Shown: one piece after another, positions 1 through 4,941 of the stretch | Layout: each line of letters opens with the position of its first letter | Position numbering within the stretch: the stretch's first letter is position 1 | Origin: Longimicrobium sp. | GTDB taxonomy: Bacteria > Gemmatimonadota > Gemmatimonadetes > Longimicrobiales > Longimicrobiaceae | Direction: 5' to 3' | Length of the DNA: 5,586 bases | Assembly: GCA_030446945.1 (NCBI GenBank) | Contig: JAUJMI010000002.1 | Span: 24,542 to 30,127 of the forward strand | Program-made: the position numbers and the translations under genes | Notes under the pieces: model-generated | Database searches by the model: none | What the model was told of the DNA's origin: nothing | What the model saw: only the letters and a program-made list of their open reading frames with translations

Positions 1-599
1 GCGTCGGCGATCTCGTCCTCGCTCACCTCGTTGGCGCCGCCCTCCACCATGGTGATGGCGGATTCGGTGCCGGCCACGATCACGTCCAGCGTGCTGTAGC
101 CCAGCTGCTCAAAGGTGGGGTTCAGCACCCAGTGCCCCTGGATGCGCCCGATGCGCACCGCCGCTACCGGCTCCGCGAACGGAATGCGGGAAAGGGCCAG
201 CGCCATCGACGCGCCGGTCACCGCCAGCACGTCGGCGTCGTTCTGCTGGTCCGCCGAGACCACCGTGACGAAGATCTGCACCTCGTTCGCGAACCCTTCC
301 GGGAAGAGAGGACGCAGCGGCCGGTCGGTCAGGCGGGCAGCCAGGATCTCCTTGTCCGAAGGGCGCCCCTCGCGCTTGATGAACCCGCCGGGGAACTTCC
401 CCGCGGCGTAGGTGCGCTCGCGGTACTCCACGGTGAGGGGGAAGAACGGGAGGTGGGTGGGGTTGTCCTGCGCCGTCGCGGCGCACAGCACCATCGTCTC
501 GCCGAACTGCAGGGTGCACGAGCCATCGGCCTGGCGGGCCATCCGGCCCGTCTCGATGATCAGCGGGCGCCCCGCGAACTGCCTTTCCAGCTTTGCCAT
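1..599 (-). CDS. pnp: Polyribonucleotide nucleotidyltransferase (PNPase), N-terminal part
   Basis: PNPase is the phosphorolytic 3'-5' exoribonuclease that degrades mRNA to nucleoside diphosphates; in many bacteria it works in the degradosome. The window holds the first 199 codons and the gene continues past the left edge. The translation begins MAKLERQFAGRPLIIETGRM and shows the first RNase PH-like domain: GETMVLCAATA at about 33-43, FFPLTVEYRERTYAAGKFPG at about 52-71, then the diagnostic GGFIKREGRPSDKEILAARL (71-90) and TDRPLRPLFPEGF (91-103). The ATG at 599 gives the usual PNPase N-terminus, but its Shine-Dalgarno is weak (GGAAC about 8 nt upstream). An in-frame ATG at 704 would add 35 lysine/arginine-rich residues and is a less likely start. 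It lies downstream of rpsO, as in E. coli and Bacillus, with two hairpins in the leader. Identity is certain from the motifs and context. Confidence 0.97.
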   Translation of the reverse strand, partial: MAKLERQFAGRPLIIETGRMARQADGSCTLQFGETMVLCAATAQDNPTHLPFFPLTVEYRERTYAAGKFPGGFIKREGRPSDKEILAARLTDRPLRPLFPEGFANEVQIFVTVVSADQQNDADVLAVTGASMALALSRIPFAEPVAAVRIGRIQGHWVLNPTFEQLGYSTLDVIVAGTESAITMVEGGANEVSEDEIAD

Positions 600-625
600 T
601 TTCTTGTTCCGTTCTGCAGGATTGC

Positions 626-659
626 CGGGGGAGGCCGCGAGCGGCACCGTGCTCCCCCG
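626..659 (-). promoter_or_regulatory. Second stem-loop in the pnp leader
   Basis: Arms CGGGGGAG (626-633) and CTCCCCCG (652-659) form an 8-bp stem. A small inner stem GCCGC/GCGGC (634-638/641-645) sits asymmetrically inside it, with 646-651 unpaired. The structure ends 27 nt before the pnp ATG. With the long hairpin further upstream, it gives pnp a two-stem leader. The pairing is read directly from the sequence; a regulatory role is inference. Confidence 0.45.
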
Positions 660-707
660 TGCACACGGCCCGCGTATCGTCTTGTTTTTCCGCTTCTTGG
701 TCATCCA

Positions 708-751
708 CGCGACAAGGCCGCACGGGGGCTTCCCCGTGCGGCCTTGTCGCG
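708..751 (-). terminator. Perfect 20-bp stem-loop between rpsO and pnp (U-less terminator or RNase III processing site)
   Basis: The arms at 708-727 and 732-751 are perfect reverse complements over 20 bp, with a 4-nt loop (AAGC on the transcript). There is no U-run after either side: the transcript continues TGGATGACC. It is therefore not a classical intrinsic terminator. In E. coli a terminator and an RNase III-cleaved long stem both lie between rpsO and pnp, and RNase III cutting starts PNPase autoregulation. The length and perfection of this stem fit either a GC-type terminator limiting read-through from rpsO or such a processing site. The structure is certain; the role is inferred. Confidence 0.65.
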
Positions 752-848
752 GCTCACGCGTGCTTCGTACAGCCTCTGCAGACGGCCGGGCACGGCACGC
801 CGAAGCGCGCCGCCGCCATCCCGCGAAGCTGCCGCCGGTCGCGCAATC

Positions 849-1115
849 TCAGTGGCGCAGCCCGAGGTCCGCGATCAGCGCGCGGTACCCTTCCAGGTCG
901 TTGCGCTTGAGGTAGTCCAGCAGGCTGCGGCGCTGCCCCACCATCTTGAGAAGGCCGCGGCGGCTGTGGTGGTCCTTCTTGTGCTCGCGGAAGTGACCGG
1001 TCAGGTGGTTGATGCGCGCCGTGAGCAGCGCGACCTGCACCTTGGTGGAGCCACGGTCGTTCTCGTGGAGCTGGTACTTCTTGATGATGTCTTCGCGCTC
1101 GAGCGTCTCGGCCAC
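849..1115 (-). CDS. rpsO: 30S ribosomal protein S15
   Basis: S15 binds the 16S rRNA central domain early in 30S assembly and contributes a bridge to the 50S subunit. The 88-residue product (E. coli 89) contains the family core: [20 protein letters not shown] at about 23-42, then [20 protein letters not shown] (43-62), [10 protein letters not shown], and the typical end IADLGLRH. The start is GTG at 1115, chosen because GGAGG (1124-1128) lies 8 nt upstream and because the usual S15 length results. A TTG at 1139 in the same frame would add 8 residues and has no Shine-Dalgarno. It sits just before pnp, as in most bacteria. S15 represses its own mRNA in several phyla, and the short hairpin over the Shine-Dalgarno here would suit translational control. 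Identity is certain. Confidence 0.98.
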   Translation of the reverse strand: MAETLEREDIIKKYQLHENDRGSTKVQVALLTARINHLTGHFREHKKDHHSRRGLLKMVGQRRSLLDYLKRNDLEGYRALIADLGLRH

Positions 1116-1135
1116 GATCGGAACCTCCAGAGGAG
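1113..1135 (-). promoter_or_regulatory. rpsO ribosome binding site within a short hairpin, GTG start
   Basis: The Shine-Dalgarno GGAGG (1124-1128) is 8 nt from the GTG start. It is also the 3' arm of a 4-bp hairpin, CUCC-UCU-GGAG (1125-1135), so the ribosome site can be partly hidden. The TGA of the upstream small reading frame (1136-1138) directly abuts the hairpin, so a terminating ribosome could open it. The pairing is seen; the control is inference. Confidence 0.5.
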
Positions 1136-1483
1136 TCAATACTGATCAGGAAGTAGCCGACCCTTACGATGCTTCTTGTTCGGAAACGTCGCGGGATCAA
1201 CTTGCAAGCCGTGGAATTTAGCAGCGTGCGCCGGTTTGCACAACGGCCGCGGACGCACGCTACGTTCCCCACGCACCGGCGACGCTGCGTTTCCGCTCTC
1301 CGGCCCCCGGGTTTGGTGCGCGTTTTCGAGCCACCCGCGAGCCGTCGTCAAATACTGCTGGATTCGCCTCAGGTCGGAAGGCTCTGCATCCGGATCCTCA
1401 CGCATTGACTCGAGTTCTTCTATCCATCCGCGGATCTGCTCGGGCGGTGCATACGGTGCCACCGGAAGTTCGATGATCATCAT
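1136..1483 (-). CDS. Small acidic helical protein of unknown function, partner of the JAMM-like gene; 3' end doubtful
   Basis: The reading frame starts [20 protein letters not shown], with ATG ATG at 1483-1478. A perfect AGGAGG (1492-1497) sits 8 nt upstream and overlaps the last codons of the preceding gene, so the start is well supported and translationally coupled. Residues 1-55 look like a real protein: acidic (about 11 D/E to 5 R) and predicted to be two amphipathic helices, [11 protein letters not shown] and [18 protein letters not shown]. After about residue 56 the composition turns to Arg/Pro/His-rich sequence typical of non-coding GC-rich DNA. It runs through a likely promoter and stops at 1136, 20 nt before rpsO. 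I infer that the functional part is about 55-60 residues and that the native stop was lost or lies in another frame. I recognise no family. A partner or immunity-like role beside the JAMM-like gene is only suggested by the coupling. Confidence 0.6.
   Translation of the reverse strand: MMIIELPVAPYAPPEQIRGWIEELESMREDPDAEPSDLRRIQQYLTTARGWLENAHQTRGPESGNAASPVRGERSVRPRPLCKPAHAAKFHGLQVDPATFPNKKHRKGRLLPDQY
1215..1243 (-). promoter_or_regulatory. Putative sigma70-type promoter for rpsO-pnp
   Basis: On the minus strand, TTGTGC (1238-1243) and TAAATT (1215-1220) are separated by exactly 17 nt. The -10 is preceded by TGC, an extended -10 pattern. Matches to consensus are 3/6 for the -35 and 4/6 for the -10. 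Transcription would start near 1208 and leave a ~93-nt leader before rpsO. The local A/T-rich stretch stands out from the GC-rich surroundings. A promoter ahead of rpsO is usual in this operon. It lies inside the 3' half of the upstream open frame, which argues that this half is not true coding sequence. Confidence 0.45.
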
Positions 1484-1486
1484 CGT

Positions 1487-2115
1487 TCAGACCTCCTGGT
1501 AGGTGAAGCGGAACCGAGCCGACATCCGCCGCGCAACACTATGCGTCTGCCCGATCCAGGCCTCCGTATGGTCAATCGTGCCTGCCTGCACGAATTGCGT
1601 AAACCGCACGCTGGCAGCGCTCATTGCTCGCCAGAATGCGGCATGGAGTTCCGCCCGCCCGGCCGCATCCTGAGCATACCCGAACCTGCGCGTGTTTGCC
1701 AGTGCGATCATCCGGAAAGCCCGCTCCGGACCGTAGGCATGTACGGCACGCGCCCCATGCCTGAGGAGTTCAAGATATCATCTTCCGAGAACGAGTCGTT
1801 CTTAGGATGATTGTGCACGAACACGTTGCCTCGGAGTAGGCCTGACTTCCCCAGTGGGACTGTCACCCGGTTCGGTGCCCAGGGCCGACTGCGCACGTAA
1901 AGCAGAGCCCGTCCCGCCGGCGTGTAGATCACCGCATGCTCCACCGGCTCTTGCCGGATCAACTGCGCCCCGTCGCTGATCGGCAGACCGACGAAGTCTT
2001 CGAGTCTGAATCCGCGCGTGGATACGGAACTCCCAGCGTTCTCCTGAAAGTGTACACACCCGGAAGACTGCGCCGCCCGTACATCAAGGTTGCACGCCGA
2101 GATCGATCCGGACAA
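1487..2115 (-). pseudogene. JAMM/JAB-like (HNHP motif) protein gene split by an apparent frameshift
   Basis: Two frames together encode one protein of about 209 residues. Frame 1 (2115-1708) holds a JAMM-like signature: Glu59 in EHAVIYTPAG, then FVHNHPKNDSFSEDDI with His101, His103, Ser110 and Asp113 (HxH-x6-S-x2-D, one residue shorter than classic JAMM/RadC). Frame 2, open from 1777 to 1487, continues as ELLRHGARAVHAYGPERAFR (1771-1712) and ends MSARFRFTYQEV. From family memory, HNHP proteins of the phage MuF/polymorphic-toxin type have this same order (HNHP, FSxxDI, a RAV segment, then a C-terminal helical H...Y tail), so both halves belong together. The join needs one extra base after ATC (1776-1774), i.e. 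a 1-nt deletion. Alternatively two products arise through the ATGA overlap at 1711-1708. The start is uncertain: TTG at 2115 follows an in-frame TAA (2121-2119), has no clear Shine-Dalgarno, and there is no ATG/GTG nearby. GC is visibly lower than in neighbouring genes, which suggests acquisition. Confidence 0.65.
1492..1497 (-). promoter_or_regulatory. Consensus Shine-Dalgarno AGGAGG of the small coupled gene
   Basis: AGGAGG lies 8 nt before ATG 1483 and inside the final codons of the upstream gene (CAG GAG GTC TGA). It is the strongest ribosome site in the window. It fixes the start of the small protein and shows that its translation depends on, or is tuned to, that of the upstream gene. 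Confidence 0.8.
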
Positions 2116-2199
2116 GCGTTACGGCGGGTAAGGAGCGAACGCGGCCAGGCGCAGCATTGTTCGTCCCGAGCGTGTCTCCGATAGGGTGGGACGTGGGCG

Positions 2200-3168
2200 C
2201 TAAGCGATGCCGAGGATCTCGCGGCCGCGGCGGGCGTCGGCGTGCATGGCCTGCACGAGGGCGTCGGGGGAGGTGAAGGGGAGGATGCCGCGGATGCGCT
2301 CGACGAACTCCACGCGGACGCGGTCGCCGTAGATGTCGCCGCTCCAGTCCATGAGCCAGAGCTCGACGCTCGGGGCGAAGCCGGCAAAGGTGGGTCGGGG
2401 GCCCAGGTGCAGCAGGCCCGGGAGACGCTCGCCGCGCACCCAGCCGTGGACGGCGTAGATCCCCTCGCGCGGGAGCATCTTCTCGGGGTCGCCCACCTGG
2501 ATGTTGGCGGTGGGGAAGCCCAGCTCCCTCCCTTTGCGCTCGCCGCGGACGACGACGCCGTCGAGGGAATAGGTGCGGCCCAGGAGGCGGTTGGCCGCGG
2601 CGACGCTGCCTTCCCCCAGGAGGCGGCGGATGCGCGAGGAGGAGATCGGCTCGCCGTCCACCTCCACGGCGTCGACCACGTCCACGTCGAAGCCCATCTC
2701 CAGGCCGATCTGGCGCAGGGTGGCGACGCTCCCCTGGCGGTCGCGGCCGAAGCCGTGGTCGTAGCCGATCACCAGCTCCCGCATCCCCACGCGCCGCACG
2801 AGGATCTCCTCGACGAAGCGGCGCGCGGAGTAGCGCTGAAGGGTGCGGGTGAAGGGGATGAAGACCACGTACTCCAGCCCGCTCTGCGCCAGGATGTCGC
2901 GCTTCTCCGTGACGGTGGTCAGCAGCGGGGGCGCGTGCTCGGGACGGACGATGCGCAGCGGGTGCGGATGGAAGGTGACCAGGATGCTGCGCCCGCCCAC
3001 CCGCTCGGCGCGGCGCCCGATCTCCTCCAGCACCTCGCGGTGGCCGCGGTGCACGCCGTCGAAGGTGCCCACCGTGACGACGGCCGGGCGCCCGTCCCGC
3101 GGCAGCGCGAGCGGGAGCGCGGGGTCGATGGCGAACTCCCGCGGCTCTTCGCGGCGCGCGGGCGTCAT
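2200..3168 (-). CDS. ribF: Bifunctional riboflavin kinase / FAD synthetase
   Basis: This cytosolic enzyme converts riboflavin to FMN (ATP-dependent kinase) and FMN to FAD (adenylyltransferase). The 322-residue product has the usual length. The N-terminal nucleotidyltransferase module shows VVTVGTFDGVHRGH (30-43, with the HxGH-like nucleotide site), TFHPHPLRIV (65-74), LVIGYDHGFGRDRQGS (132-147) and ISSSRIRRLL (175-184). The C-terminal kinase module shows LGRTYSLDGVVVRGERKGR at about 196-214, GFPTANI (217-223) and the catalytic Glu269 in SVELWLMDW, followed by GDIYGDRVRVEFVERIR. The segment before RPTF reads LLHLG rather than the common ANIG. The ATG at 3168 has GGAGG 7 nt upstream and overlaps the truB stop as ATGA, so the two are translationally coupled. 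A TAG at 2200-2202 ends it. It is the last core gene before the accessory insert. Confidence 0.97.
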   Translation of the reverse strand: MTPARREEPREFAIDPALPLALPRDGRPAVVTVGTFDGVHRGHREVLEEIGRRAERVGGRSILVTFHPHPLRIVRPEHAPPLLTTVTEKRDILAQSGLEYVVFIPFTRTLQRYSARRFVEEILVRRVGMRELVIGYDHGFGRDRQGSVATLRQIGLEMGFDVDVVDAVEVDGEPISSSRIRRLLGEGSVAAANRLLGRTYSLDGVVVRGERKGRELGFPTANIQVGDPEKMLPREGIYAVHGWVRGERLPGLLHLGPRPTFAGFAPSVELWLMDWSGDIYGDRVRVEFVERIRGILPFTSPDALVQAMHADARRGREILGIA

Positions 3169-4049
3169 CCCGCCCCCTCCGCGGGGAAGACCTTGCGCGG
3201 CTTGATGGCGTCTCCCGCGCGCTCGCCGATCGCCAGGAGGCGGCCGTCCGCGCCGGCGAGGGCGAGCGGCACCCCCTCGGGCGCGTCCGCGGGGGAGGGT
3301 ATGGCGCGGCCGAAGCCGAGGGAGGCTTCCCCGGCCGCGTCCACCGTCACGCGCGGCAGGTCCACCAATGCGTCGAGCGGGGTTAGCATGGCGGCGCGCA
3401 CCCGCTCCTCGTCCGCCAGCGCTTCCAGCGGCACGGCGCGCTCCACGCCGTGCGCGCCCATGCGGGTGCGGCGCAGGGTGCGGAGGTGCGCGCCCGTGCC
3501 CAGCGCCTCGCCGGCGTCGCGGGCGATGGCGCGGATGTACGTGCCGCTCCCGCACACCACCTCGAAGTCCACGTCGGGAAGCTCCACGCGCGTCACGCGG
3601 ATCTCGTGGATGGTGACGGTGACCGGCTTGCGCTCCACCTCGCCGCCGCGGCGGGCGACGGCGTACATCCGCTCGCCATCCACCTTTTTCGCGGAGTAGG
3701 TGGGGGGAAGCTGCTGGATGGTCCCCGTCTGGCGCAGGAGGGCGGCCTCGACGGCTTCGGCCGAGAGGTCGCGCCACGACCTGTTCCCGCCGACCACCTC
3801 GCCGGTGAGGTCGTCGGTGTCGGTGGTCTCGCCCAGGCGCAGGGTGGCGGCGTAGGCCTTGGGGAGCCCCGTCAGGTACTCGGCGATGCGCGTGGCCGGG
3901 CCGACGCACACCAGCAGAAGGCCGGACGCAAAGGGGTCCAGCGTCCCGGTATGCCCCACCTGACGCGTGCGCAGGGCGCGGCGCACGTGGGCCACCGCGT
4001 CGTGCGACGTGGGGCCGACGGGCTTGTCGACGGGGAGGACGCCGGTCAA
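3165..4049 (-). CDS. truB: tRNA pseudouridine(55) synthase
   Basis: TruB isomerises U55 of the T-loop in elongator tRNAs to pseudouridine and acts as a tRNA folding chaperone. From the TTG at 4049 the protein is 294 residues, beginning TGVLPVDKPVGPTSHD after the initiator. The catalytic motif is VGHTGTLDPFASGLLLVCVG (31-50) with Asp38 as nucleophile. Further family segments are YAATLRLGETTDTDD (66-80), QLPPTYSAKKVDGERMY (113-129) and CGSGTYIRAIARDAG (166-180), followed by a C-terminal PUA-like domain (about 228-294, ending AIKPRKVFPA). The start is inferred: there is no ATG or GTG in frame near the conserved GVLPVDKP, and two consecutive TTGs (4052, 4049) are the only candidates. Directly upstream is a C-rich heptad repeat in place of a Shine-Dalgarno. 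The stop overlaps ribF by ATGA. Identity is certain; the exact start is not. Confidence 0.95.
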   Translation of the reverse strand: MTGVLPVDKPVGPTSHDAVAHVRRALRTRQVGHTGTLDPFASGLLLVCVGPATRIAEYLTGLPKAYAATLRLGETTDTDDLTGEVVGGNRSWRDLSAEAVEAALLRQTGTIQQLPPTYSAKKVDGERMYAVARRGGEVERKPVTVTIHEIRVTRVELPDVDFEVVCGSGTYIRAIARDAGEALGTGAHLRTLRRTRMGAHGVERAVPLEALADEERVRAAMLTPLDALVDLPRVTVDAAGEASLGFGRAIPSPADAPEGVPLALAGADGRLLAIGERAGDAIKPRKVFPAEGAG

Positions 4050-4054
4050 CAACG

Positions 4055-4082
4055 GGGGAACGGGGAATGGGGAACGGGGAAC
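4055..4082. repeat. Four tandem GGGGAAC/T heptads in the truB leader
   Basis: The plus strand reads GGGGAAC, GGGGAAT, GGGGAAC, GGGGAAC without interruption, followed by six G. The array ends 2 nt upstream of the first possible truB TTG, so the mRNA is C-rich where a Shine-Dalgarno would be expected. The same unit occurs at 4542-4580 ahead of rbfA. Heptameric repeats of this style resemble the STRR repeats known from cyanobacteria; homology is not claimed. Confidence 0.85.
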
Positions 4083-4109
4083 GGGGGGCTCCGGCAGAGA
4101 GCCCCCCGT
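4081..4109 (-). promoter_or_regulatory. GC-rich hairpin between rbfA and truB
   Basis: ACGGGGGGCTC (4081-4091) and GAGCCCCCCGT (4099-4109) form a perfect 11-bp stem with a 7-nt loop. One arm overlaps the last bases of the heptad array, so the hairpin and the repeat are a single composite element. There is no U-tract after it on the transcript (it continues TCCCCGTTCCCC), so it is not a standard terminator. It may act as an mRNA stabiliser, a pause or a translational control element. Confidence 0.55.
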
Positions 4110-4125
4110 GCGCGCGCGGACCGGG

Positions 4126-4533
4126 TCACGCCTCGTCCTCTTCCTTTCGGGCGAGGGAGCTGTCCGGCGGCGTCTCGGTGAGACGGTCGAAGGGGAGCGC
4201 CTCGCGCAGCAGTGCCTCGATGCGCTGCGCCTCCTCCAGCACCCGGTCCTGCTCGAAGTGCAGCTCGGGGATGCGGCGCATGTGCAGCCGCTGGCCAAGC
4301 GCCTTGCGGATGAAAGGCGCGGCGCTGCGCAGGCCCGCCAGCAGCTCCTTTCTCTCTTCGTCGGTGCCCAGCGCGGTGAAATACACCTTGGCGTGATCCA
4401 GCTCGGGCGAGGTCTGCACGGCGGTGATGGTGGCCAGCGACACCCGCGGGTCGCGCACCGCGTCGCGCACCAGCAGGGAGATCTCTTCCCTGAGCTGCTC
4501 GTTGATTCGGTCGGTTCGCCTGAAGCGCGGCAT
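4126..4533 (-). CDS. rbfA: 30S ribosome-binding factor A
   Basis: RbfA binds immature 30S subunits near the 16S 5' helix and is needed for late small-subunit maturation and cold adaptation. The 135-residue product begins MPRFRRTDRINEQLREEISL, the usual N-terminus. It continues with DPRVSLATITAVQTSPELDH (28-47) and AKVYFTALG (48-56), and the KH-like fold with its AxG kink is visible as RKALGQRLHMRRIPELHF (76-93). A short acidic/basic tail follows. The ATG at 4533 is chosen for this family-typical N-terminus. It has no Shine-Dalgarno: the upstream mRNA is CCCCGTTCCCCATCTGTAT, part of an inverted repeat. An in-frame ATG at 4632, right after GGAGG inside that repeat, would add 33 low-complexity residues. 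It lies between ylxP and truB as in Bacillus. Identity is certain. Confidence 0.96.
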   Translation of the reverse strand: MPRFRRTDRINEQLREEISLLVRDAVRDPRVSLATITAVQTSPELDHAKVYFTALGTDEERKELLAGLRSAAPFIRKALGQRLHMRRIPELHFEQDRVLEEAQRIEALLREALPFDRLTETPPDSSLARKEEDEA

Positions 4534-4541
4534 ATACAGAT

Positions 4542-4651
4542 GGGGAACGGGGAACGGGGGGGACGGGGAACGGGGGGGACGGCAGCCACCATGGACTGCG
4601 CGGTGTCGCCGTTCGCAGTTACCGTTCCCCATCCTCCGTTCCCCGTTCCCC
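4542..4651. repeat. Nested inverted repeat built of GGGGAAC heptads, filling the ylxP-rbfA gap
   Basis: The left arm (4542-4582) reads GGGGAAC twice, then GGGGGGGAC, GGGGAAC, GGGGGGGAC on the plus strand. The right arm (4622-4651) holds the complementary GTTCCCC units. The outer 14 bp (4542-4555 with 4638-4651) pair perfectly, and pairing continues imperfectly to about 30 bp. Inside the loop, ACTGCG (4595-4600) pairs with CGCAGT (4614-4619). The element starts at the base following the ylxP stop and ends 8 nt before the rbfA ATG. It resembles a small palindromic interspersed repeat (REP/MITE-like). The transcript's first arm is G-rich with several GGGG runs, so hairpin or G-quadruplex formation is possible. 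Confidence 0.8.
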
Positions 4652-4933
4652 TCAGTAGAACGTCATATACGAATCCACGATCCTCGCCCGCCCGTCCATC
4701 TCCACCATCGTGTCGCACGAGGAGAGGACCTGCTGGGCATGCTTCCGATCGGCCGAGACCACGCAGACGGCGATCTCGGCGCGCTGGTGCAGGTCGTGGT
4801 GCCCCGTCTCGGCGGCGGAGACGTTGAAACGCTGGTGGAGGCGGTCCTTGAGGCTCTTCACCACCTGGCGCTTGTCCTTGAGGGACTGGCACCCGGCGAT
4901 GTGGAGCTCCCACACGACCACCCCCACCGTCAC
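4652..4933 (-). CDS. ylxP: DUF503 / YlxP-like protein
   Basis: This is a small cytosolic protein (93 residues) of the DUF503 family, found next to infB and rbfA in many bacteria; its molecular function is not established. The family signature is clear: VGVVVWELHIAGCQSLKDKR (3-22), VVKSLKDRLHQRFNVSAAET (24-43), then HHDLHQRAEIAVCVVSADR (45-63), a ferredoxin-like alpha/beta fold. Typical relatives begin MxVGxLxxELHIPxSQSLKDKR, which places the start at GTG 4933, 8 nt after the infB stop. The Shine-Dalgarno GGGAGG (4936-4941) is only 2 nt from this GTG but 8 nt from a second in-frame GTG at 4927, which could be the real start and would shorten the protein by two residues. Its TGA (4652-4654) abuts the inverted repeat. 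Confidence 0.93.
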   Translation of the reverse strand: MTVGVVVWELHIAGCQSLKDKRQVVKSLKDRLHQRFNVSAAETGHHDLHQRAEIAVCVVSADRKHAQQVLSSCDTMVEMDGRARIVDSYMTFY

Positions 4934-4941
4934 GGCCTCCC

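Noticed and set aside
708..751. Bidirectional intrinsic terminator
   Set aside because: The stem is perfect, but neither strand has a T-run after it, so a classical rho-independent terminator is not supported.
132..1145. Plus-strand 337-codon frame across pnp and rpsO
   Set aside because: It is antisense to pnp and rpsO, spans their intergenic hairpins, and has low-complexity Arg/Val/Ala content; a shadow.
2040..2085. Promoter for the JAMM-like gene from TACACT near 2052
   Set aside because: A -10-like hexamer exists, but no -35-like sequence occurs at 16-18 nt; read-through from ribF is a simpler explanation.
2119..2157. 12-residue frame (ATG 2157, TAA 2119) upstream of and in frame with the JAMM-like gene
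   Set aside because: It could be the original N-terminus cut by a nonsense codon or a leader peptide, but it is too short and lacks a convincing ribosome site to support either.
2242..3699. Long plus-strand open frame (485 codons) opposite ribF/truB
   Set aside because: It lies antisense to two unmistakable genes. Its Ala/His/Val-rich translation is the usual mirror of GC-rich codon bias and shows no domain.
4055..4580. Repeat units as a CRISPR array
   Set aside because: The 7-nt units are directly tandem with no unique spacers of regular length, so this is not CRISPR.
4584..4593. GCCACCATGG, a perfect Kozak sequence on the plus strand
   Set aside because: The context is bacterial, it lies in the loop of an inverted repeat, and no gene starts there; coincidence.
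3450..4827. Further long plus-strand frames over truB and rbfA
   Set aside because: They are opposite conserved genes, run through the heptad repeats, and show no recognisable motif.
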